Assembly (NCBI RefSeq): GCF_905147365.1
Contig: NC_056423.1
Span: 12,380,501 to 12,444,500, forward strand
Direction of reading: 5' to 3'
Length of the DNA: 64,000 nucleotides
DNA from: Aricia agestis
Lineage: Eukaryota; Arthropoda; Insecta; Lepidoptera; Lycaenidae
The notes below the pieces were generated by a model that saw only the letters and a list, made by a program, of their open reading frames with translations, was not told the DNA's origin and did not search any database. This document shows, one piece after another, positions 57,621 through 64,000 of the stretch. Made by a program: the position numbers and the translations under genes. The stretch's first letter is position 1; the number at the start of each line of letters is the position of its first letter.

Positions 57621-58021
57621 TCCATGCTTAATAATATTATAAATGGGAAAGTCTGCTTGTCTGTTACCTCTTCACGCTCAAACCGCTGAACCGATTTTGC
57701 TGAAATTTGGCATGGAGATACTTTGAGCCCCGGGAAAAGACATAGGATACTTTTTATCCCGGAAAAATCCCGGTTCCCACGCGATAAACTAATTTTGGCG
57801 CAACGGAGTTGCGGGCATCATCTAGTAATATTATAAATGCGAAGTCTGTCTGTCTGGCTGTTTGTCTGTTACCTCTTCGCGCTCAAAAAATTAATAAACC
57901 AATTTGACTGAGATTCGGTATGGAGATACTTTGAGTCCCGGGAAAGGACATAAGATTCTTTTAATCCCTGAAAAATGGCCCAATAATTTTGGCCCAAAAG
58001 AGTTGCGGGCACAGAAATGGA
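57621..58021 (+). mobile_element. Two HelA elements head to tail
   Basis: The first, 57621-57825, is complete (TCCATGCTTAATAATATTAT; GCGCAACGGAGTTGCG; CTAG). The second begins on the next base with TAATATTATAAATGCGAAG and lacks the initial TCCATAC. Its 3' hairpin is decayed. Confidence 0.8.
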
Positions 58022-58044
58022 TATTTGCGGGCATCTTCTATAGG

Positions 58045-58570
58045 TTATATTATTGCAATGTTTTCACGCTAGGCGGCAGCACCAGCACAGACAGTCAACA
58101 ACAAGTTTTGTTCGACGTTTGACAACGTTTCTGTCAATATTTTTGACGTGGGAGAGCCATGCTTCGGCACGAATGGGCCGGCTCGACCGGAGAAATACCA
58201 CGGGCTCACAGAAAACCGGCGTGAAACAGCGCTTGCGCTGTGTTTCGCCGAGTGAGTGAGTTTACCGGAGGCCCAATCCCCTACCCTTTTCCTTTCCCTA
58301 CCCTCCCCTATTTCCTTCCGTACCCTCCCCTATTACCTTCCGTACCCTCCCCTATTCCCTTCCCTACCCTCCCCTATTACCCCTTAGAAGGCCGGCAACG
58401 CACCTGCAGCTCTTCTGATGCTGCGAGTGTCCATGGGCGACGGAAGTTGCTTTCCATCAGGTGACCCGTTTGCAAAAAAAAAAGAAAACGCTGATATGAC
58501 GTGTGTAGCATGTCAGATTGTGGTCGGATTTACTTGTATGTGCTGGTAACGCCCTCTGCTCGGACCTTTG
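58045..58570 (+). mobile_element. NM element split by GS
   Basis: NM reads GCAATGTTTTCACGCTAGGC to TTTCTGTCAATATT, is broken by GS, then resumes CTGATATGACGTGTGTAGC. The uninterrupted copy at 47433 shows the empty site TCAATACTCTGATATG. Confidence 0.8.
58146..58483 (+). mobile_element. GS SINE-like element, early A-run
   Basis: 5' end normal; stops at GACCCGTTTGC and goes straight into the A-run, lacking the last 30 bases of the family. Confidence 0.8.
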
Positions 58571-59712
58571 CTTAATATTCCCTATTTCTCATCATTTAAT
58601 AAGCTTAGTATGATGTTCATAAGCCGGCTACAATAAATAACCTGACTAGTTAGGAAGTAAAACACAAAACTTACAAAGCTTAAACATCTTTCGGAAGTAA
58701 GACACAAAAATTACGTAGCTCGTTTTGTGGCGCTTTGAATTTTCACCCAACGTTTTCTGCCCCTATCAATTAGTGAATTCTTCGTACCTTTTTTGACGCG
58801 GGCCATAACTAGCAAGTTCTAGTACGAAAGCAATGTTTACCTGGAACAAAATAATAGTAAAATAATTAGAGATTTTCATTAAACAGTCACTTATTTTTTA
58901 ATTACGCAATGTTTGTTGCCAAACTCCTCTAAAACGGCTGGACCGATTTTGACAACATTTTTTATGCTCATTTGGTGGCTCTGGGAATCGGTGAACATAC
59001 ATTTTTATGGGTCAAAATCTAGTAATAGTTGTTTGATGATAATAATAAGAAAAATATTTAGATTGTAGACGATTTTCAATATTAATATCGCATTTTAACA
59101 TTATCTCTTAAATATTCCTCACATCAGGTAATTTCTCAGCTCCTTATCTTTTTTCATCTTCCCCAATAACCGTTGGTCAAACACACCCCCGAATAAACAG
59201 AAAACTTCCCCCGGGGGGCGTTAGTAATCCCCCATCTGATTGATTCGCGTTGTTTACGCTGGTATCAATTTGATCACGTGGAACCAGAAATAGCGACGAA
59301 ATAGTTCATTGAAATGTGTTATTTACTGTGGAGCACTTAAAGGGCACTCAGGTTAAGCTTAGGTATTATTGTGGTATAGGCGTGGGAGCTTCAAAGAAGA
59401 TATTTTGAAGGAGCGACCTCCATAGAAACCACATTATTTTATAAATCTGAAGAGTTCGTTTGTTTGTTAGAATTCGCTTTACCTCTAATATGCGAGTTCT
59501 AGCAATAGCGGCTAAATAAGCGTCTTAATTCAAGAACTGCTGGTTCGAATTGAACAATTATTTTGTGTTGGATAGTCCATCAATCATCGAGTAAGGCAGT
59601 ACGCTGCATAACATCACGCTGCGATCAAAAGGAGTGAAGAATCAGTGGAATAAAATGTACAAAATATGTTGAAATCTTCAGTAATGTTGAATTTATTGTT
59701 ATGCTTAAATAT
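58571..59712. other. Unassigned stretch
   Basis: A decayed Helitron relative (ATCTGAAGAGTTCGTTTGTTTG) lies at about 59445. No gene. Confidence 0.4.
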
Positions 59713-60077
59713 ATATTTTTTAATGAAATAAGGGGGCAAACGAGCAAACGGGTCACGTGATGGAAAGCAACATTCGTCGCCCATGGACACTCACAGCATC
59801 AGAAGAGCTGCAAGTGCGTTGCCGGCCTTTTAAGAGGGAATAGGGTAATAGGGGAGGGTAGCGAAGGGAAGGGAATAGGGGAAGGTAGGGAAGGGAAGGG
59901 AATGGGGAAGGGCAGGGAAGGGAATAGGGTAGGGGATAGGGTAGGGGATTGAGCCTCCGGTAAACTCACTCACTCGGCGAAACACAGCGCAAGCGCTGTT
60001 TCACGCCGGTTTTCTGTGAGAACGTTGTATTTCTCCGGTCGAGCCGGCCCATTCGTGCCAAAGCATGGCTCTCCCAC
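59713..60077 (-). mobile_element. GS element with readable target duplication
   Basis: Minus copy with an expanded purine tract. TTAAATAT is repeated at 59705-59712 and 60078-60085, an 8-bp duplication consistent with retrotransposition. It replaces the usual ACGT at the element's 5' border. Confidence 0.8.
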
Positions 60078-60112
60078 TTAAATATTAAGTAAAATCTGTA
60101 AAGCATAATATA

Positions 60113-60372
60113 CAGGGTGTAACAAAAATAAGTGATAATATTTTATGGTGTGTACGTGTTCCTTGTAGAGAGTTCACGGTGAAAGTAGCAGCGCTGAAAG
60201 ACAAACATTTTTTTTTCACTTTTGTATGGGGAAACTTGTGTCGCTCGAGCCCTTGCCCATACAAAAGTGAAAAAAATTTTTCGTCTTACAGAGCTGCTAC
60301 TTTCACAGTGAACTCTCTACAAGGAACACGTACACACCCTAAAGAATTATCACTAAGTTTTGTTACACACTG
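60113..60372. mobile_element. TM MITE, full length
   Basis: CAGGGTGTAACAAAAATAAG to TTTTGTTACACACTG between TA (60111-60112) and TA (60373-60374), about 35 bp from the preceding GS copy. Confidence 0.85.
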
Positions 60373-60431
60373 TATAAGCATAATAGATATTCCTCAGCAT
60401 CTATATTTCATATAATTTATCCAGGAAGCGT

Positions 60432-60473
60432 TTCTGGAACAAGGTTCCAGGAGTTTCTAGAACAATTCTGGAA
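60432..60473. promoter_or_regulatory. Heat-shock-element-like cluster
   Basis: Three TTCnnGAA palindromes (TTCTGGAA 60432, TTCTAGAA 60455, TTCTGGAA 60466) and a GGTTCC between them, about 660-700 bp upstream of the gene start at 61130. Spacing between palindromes is not the ideal 5-bp alternation (6 bp from GAA to TTC in the closest pair), so heat-shock factor binding is plausible but unproven. Confidence 0.4.
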
Positions 60474-60624
60474 CAATACACAATGGCACCTCGCCGGAAA
60501 CGGAAGGGCCTCATGACAGATATACAGGTGAAGTGGGAAAATGGGACGATGTCTATCTAACCTACTTTTATGAAATAGTAGACCCGGCAAACGTTTTTTT
60601 GCCTATTATAATATATTCCATAGT

Positions 60625-61000
60625 CTATATAAAACTCAAAGGTGACTGACTGACATGGTGATTTATCAACGCACAGCCCAAACAACTGGACCGATCGGGC
60701 TGAATTTTGGCATGCAGGTAGATGATATGACGTAGGCATCCGCTAAGAAAGGATTTTAATCAATTCCACCTCCAAGGGGTTAAAATGGGGAATGAAGCCG
60801 CGGGCAAAAGCTCGTTTTATTATAAATACGAAAGTGTATCTGTCTATTTGTCGACTACTTCCCAAACCGCTGAAATGATTTAAGTGAAATTTGGTATAGA
60901 GATACTCTGAGTCCCAGGAAAGGACAGGATACTTTTTATACCGGAAAAATGTACGGATCCCGTTCAATTAGCGATTTTTTGCGCAACAGAGTTTATGGAC
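60625..61000 (+). mobile_element. HelF then HelA
   Basis: HelF 60625-60815 (CTCAAAGGTGACTGACTGAC to GAAGCCGCGGGCAAAAGCTCG) is followed by HelA 60824-61000 (TTATTATAAATACGAAAGTG to GCGCAACAGAGTTTATGG, end lost). Both lie between the heat-shock-like cluster and the gene. Confidence 0.65.
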
Positions 61001-61129
61001 TTTGTTACGTTACATCCTGTAGATGTTGCTCAACTACAGGTATTAAGAATATTATTTTCATTTACCATCGAATATTAAATATTAATCGCTACGCCGCATT
61101 TGATGTAATTTAATTAAATATTTCAATAT

Positions 61130-62261
61130 ATGAATCGATTCGCGCCGGTTTTCCCCGTGGCCTTATATACCCTGGCTGGAAGGTGGTGGTGGTCAGTCAT
61201 GATGATCTGGTTGGTGTTCCTCTGTGCCGTGGTGCATGGGTTGCCTGATGGTAAGTTCCGTCGTGGATATTCGATTTTGAGCTTTATTTTCATGGCGAAA
61301 AGGTCGAATTTGTGTATTGGTTTCACAAAATGTAGTTAACATTTTTTAACCCCGACAAAAAAAACTGTCTGTTTGTCTGTGTCTGTTCTAGGCATCGTAG
61401 CGTCGAAACGGATGAACCGATTTTAATCAAATTTTTGGTTGAAATGAAAGCTGACAAGATTCGTATAGCAATATGATAGTTCATCATGATCAGCTTGCTC
61501 AGTGCTGGGAAATTTGGGTGTACCTATGTCATGAAAGATTGTAAGCAATTTTCAGCGTCTTAAATGTTTAAAAAAATCAGTCTGAATCCTGAAACTTATA
61601 AGAGTATTTTAAATTTCTTTAATTAAGTTATTTAAAATTATAATTATTATTTATATTTGTCCACAGAAGACGAAAGATTGGGCCTTGGGGATGTATTGGT
61701 GTCGCCATTGATATCACCAGGCAACTGGCCTGGACTTCTACCAGTGAACCCGGTGCCAGTCGACGGTAAGTCCATGCCAGTTGATGATAAGTTAGCGCCA
61801 ATTGACGGTGAACTTGTGCCAATAATTGATGAGTTTGTGCCAATTGACGATTAGTCCGTGCCAATTGACGATAAGTCCGTGCCAATGTTTTACTAATGCC
61901 AATTGACCGTAAGTCCGTGCCAATTGACAATAGGTATGTGCCAATCGACAGCGAGTTTATGCCAATATGTTACACTGTGCCACTGGACTGTAAATATGTC
62001 ATCATAGTAAATATCACCTATGGGCCGTTTTTCCACTGCCACCGACAAAAATTCAAATAAAATGCCACTTAATGACCTAGGTCCTAGGCCATAAGTTTCA
62101 TTTTCTATCGACATCTCTCTCATCCCCAGGTGTAGGATGCGTGCAGCCGGGGGACATGTACAACGCGGTGCTGGGCAGCGAGTGCTACGTGTGCGCGTGC
62201 TTCTACACCGAGCACGGCCACCTCAAGTCCAAGTGTGTTCCCTGCAGCAACTGCTGGAACC
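61130..62261 (+). CDS. Secreted cysteine-rich (VWC-like) protein, exons 1-3, 3' part outside window
   Basis: Three exons with matching phase-1 borders: 61130-61250, 61667-61765 and 62130-62261, each bounded by good signals (G|GTAAGTTC; CCACAG|AA; G|GTAAGTCC; CCCCAG|GT; C|GTAAGTG). Exon 1 encodes a signal peptide: the hydrophobic MMIWLVFLCAVVHG begins at 61199. Exon 2 encodes an acidic, proline-rich linker (EDERLGLGDVLVSPL, NPVPVDG). Exon 3 encodes a cysteine cluster, C-x14-CxxCxC-x11-CxxCxxC (GCVQPGDMYN... CYVCACF ... CVPCSNCW), which resembles the first half of a von Willebrand factor C domain. The product is probably extracellular, with a ligand-binding or matrix role by family analogy only. 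The start could be 61199: it has a better context (-3 G) and gives a compact signal peptide. No stop codon or further acceptor is visible up to 64000. Domain assignment is moderate; no close homologue is recognised. Confidence 0.7.
61251..61666 (+). other. Intron 1 of the VWC-like gene, with a repeat fragment
   Basis: GT-AG intron of 416 bp. It carries the GTCTGTC-type repeat at about 61345-61500 (GGCATCGTAGCGTCGAAACGG), also seen at 25600 and 31365. Confidence 0.65.
61747..61990 (+). repeat. 21-bp minisatellite across the exon 2 donor
   Basis: Ten or so diverging units of GTGCCAATTGACGGTAAGTCC. The first unit holds the end of exon 2 and its splice donor. Units 1-5 stay open in frame (seven residues per unit, VPIDGKS-like) before a TAG stop; later units are broken. 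ORFs on the minus strand with LARTYRQ heptads are mirror readings of the same repeat. Confidence 0.8.
61991..62129 (+). other. Remainder of intron 2
   Basis: Unique sequence with a pyrimidine-rich acceptor (ATCTCTCTCATCCCCAG) ending at 62129. Confidence 0.6.
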
Positions 62262-62312
62262 GTAAGTGTGGCATGAGTGATTGGGAAGCAAAACTGTAAC
62301 CAGCAGCATTTT

Positions 62313-62409
62313 TTGGTCTTTCAGCGCTGCTACTTTCACAGTGAACTCTCTACAAGGTGCACGTACACATCCTAAAGTATTATATCACTTTGTTTTGTTA
62401 CACCTTGTA
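62313..62409. mobile_element. TM MITE right arm in intron 3
   Basis: GGTCTTTCAGCGCTGCTACT to TTTTGTTACACCTTG-TA. The left arm is absent. Lies 50 bp past the exon 3 donor. Confidence 0.75.
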
Positions 62410-64000
62410 AGTTGAATATTGTATTGAGGCAAAATCCTGATGGTCCGACCAGAAGTACTGTTAGGTATGACAGGTGAGAAGCAGGCGTTAGACAGCAAAT
62501 TCAAGCATAATGTCTGCTACCTGTCTGACTATAATTTCAAAAAGTAATTTTCTTGTTACCAGCCACCGTTTAAAATATATAAGTTATTGAAGCGTGTATC
62601 TGGATGATATAGTAAGATGGGCTCGTTTCGATATAATAAAATATACTCATCCCAATAAACGATGAAATGTCTTGAACATTTTAAAACAGATACCGATTCC
62701 TGTTTCAATAGGATTTTCACACAGAAACTTTAATACTTGATAAAGAAATAGGAAACTAAATAACACAAAATAAGGTAAAACTAAGTAGAAAACTCGGTAA
62801 GACGATAAGCAAAATAAATAGCAGAACGCTGTTGTCCGTAATTTGAAAAAGAAACCGCCTAGGTATTCTTGGACACCTATTCTACCATCTTAATGCAGCA
62901 TTAATGCAGCTAAGTTCTTGGTTCGAATCATTACATTTATAAGAAACAAAATAATTATTATATTTTTATGAAAAGATAAAAATTAAAAAAAATATATAAC
63001 TCTTGCAGCATACCTTATAGTCACTTTGTTTTGAATACAAAAAGTAAAGGCTCCCCTGATTAAGTAAGCATTAATGAATAACTATTGCCACCATGATTGC
63101 GACGCTGTCTACAGCATATTATTCAATCGACATTGAACATGTAATCTTAGACGAATTATGTCCATCATTACTCAAGTAATAAAAGGATGAATTATATTCT
63201 TACTTAAGAAAAATCTAAAAACATAACCGTTTGATTAAAAACGAACTGGTACGTACAAGAAACGAAGCTGAATTGTTATTGAAATGGTAGAATAGGGGTC
63301 CCGGTTTATAAAATATCTCAAGCCATCTTTTAACGTTATTATGTCGAGACGTTTAGGTATATTTTAACGTGTACGGAGAATGCTGAAGAATGTTTAGACT
63401 GTCGGTAAAATATTCTCATACAATAATATTAGCGGTTTCGTTGCTTTGTGCTGTAGATTTTATTTGATCGCTTATTTTTCGTAATAGTAAAGGCGACGCC
63501 TTGATAATTTGTCTGTAACGATATCGATTTTTCTCAGCAATGACTAAAGCTAAGAAATTAAAGTTCATTGTCAGTATTCATCATGTCTTTGTCTTTGACT
63601 TGCCCATAGCATAACACGATTGGTCAACTTTATTTTTTTTTTTGGTAACACAGAATAATCAATCAAAAAGACCTCTGTAAAAAAAGGGATTCCTATTTTG
63701 CCAACAGAAGAGAGTGATTTAAGCTTCCCAAATTTGTGCATAGATTAGTTCAAGCATGCACTTTAATTTGCCTATAGCTTATATGAAATGTATTTATGGT
63801 TTTTAAATTACGCGACAAAAACCTACGCCTATCGCTACGCCCTTTCCATTTTTAACCGACTTCCAAAAACGAGGAGGTTATACGTTCGGCCTGGCCGGCC
63901 TCTCATAGAAAACAAGCAATCTAAAACATATCCAACACGGTTTTTTCTTTAACGTCACCTTAATTTCATATTTTATAGAAGTTTGTTTTCGTTTATAAAA
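62410..64000 (+). other. Intron 3 of the VWC-like gene (incomplete)
   Basis: About 1.6 kb of AT-rich sequence without a convincing next exon. A TTTTTAACCGACTTCCAAAA block at about 63850 starts another repeat. The intron runs off the window. Confidence 0.45.

Noticed and set aside
61628..61930. 100-residue minus-strand ORF with LARTYRQ heptads, coiled-coil-like
   Set aside because: Mirror reading of the 21-bp minisatellite; the plus-strand exon structure explains the locus better.

Overview
The window looks like gene-poor, repeat-dense nuclear DNA from an insect, most probably a butterfly or moth. The evidence is AT-rich sequence, split genes with GT-AG introns, and many short repeats of kinds I know from lepidopteran genomes: Helitron-like elements ending in CTAG-T, TA-flanked foldback MITEs, tRNA-derived SINEs and a GC-rich SINE-like element ending in an A-run. 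No bacterial, organellar or viral gene set is visible, and no transposase, Rep/helicase or reverse transcriptase reading frame is intact. Nearly all short ORFs here are chance readings of repeats.

Only one gene is well supported: the 5' part of a plus-strand gene at 61130-62261. Its three phase-matched exons encode a signal peptide, a short linker and a cysteine-rich, VWC-like segment. The gene runs off the right edge. Three TTCnnGAA palindromes like heat-shock elements lie about 0.7 kb upstream. A 21-bp minisatellite straddles the donor site of exon 2. A weaker candidate, a CpG-rich untranslated first exon or promoter on the minus strand, lies at about 42443-42700.

Family names used below are my own. 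GS: GC-rich SINE-like element with a (CCCTACCCT)-type internal tract and 3' A-run, about 18 copies. HelA to HelF: short non-autonomous Helitron-like families, each with its own 3' hairpin followed by CTAG and a host T. TM: TA-flanked MITE of about 257 bp with long inverted arms, about 19 copies or fragments. NM: a roughly 200-bp element that is repeatedly used as an insertion target. There are also two tRNA-type SINE families, hAT-like elements with 8-bp duplications, TAA/TTA-flanked (Harbinger-like) MITEs, and several single-copy foldbacks.

Layout: 1-5 kb, Helitrons, foldbacks and an inverted pair of GS copies; 5-7.5 kb, HelC/HelE, GS and a tRNA SINE; 7.8-8.4 kb, a two-level satellite; 9-20 kb, scattered Helitrons, MITEs, a tRNA SINE and a 3 x 146-bp HelC array; 20-30 kb, GS, TM, a CA microsatellite and a CpG patch; 30-42 kb, the densest nested zone, with a perfect 89-bp-arm hairpin, a hAT inside GS and a Harbinger-like MITE inside NM; 42-53 kb, mixed repeats and long unassigned stretches; 54-60 kb, tandem Helitron units, nested MITEs and GS; 60.4-64 kb, the gene. 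The elements record successive layers of insertion, and several copies serve as dated targets for others. I found no evidence for a new multi-gene system; the novelty is in the repeat structure and the splice-site minisatellite.
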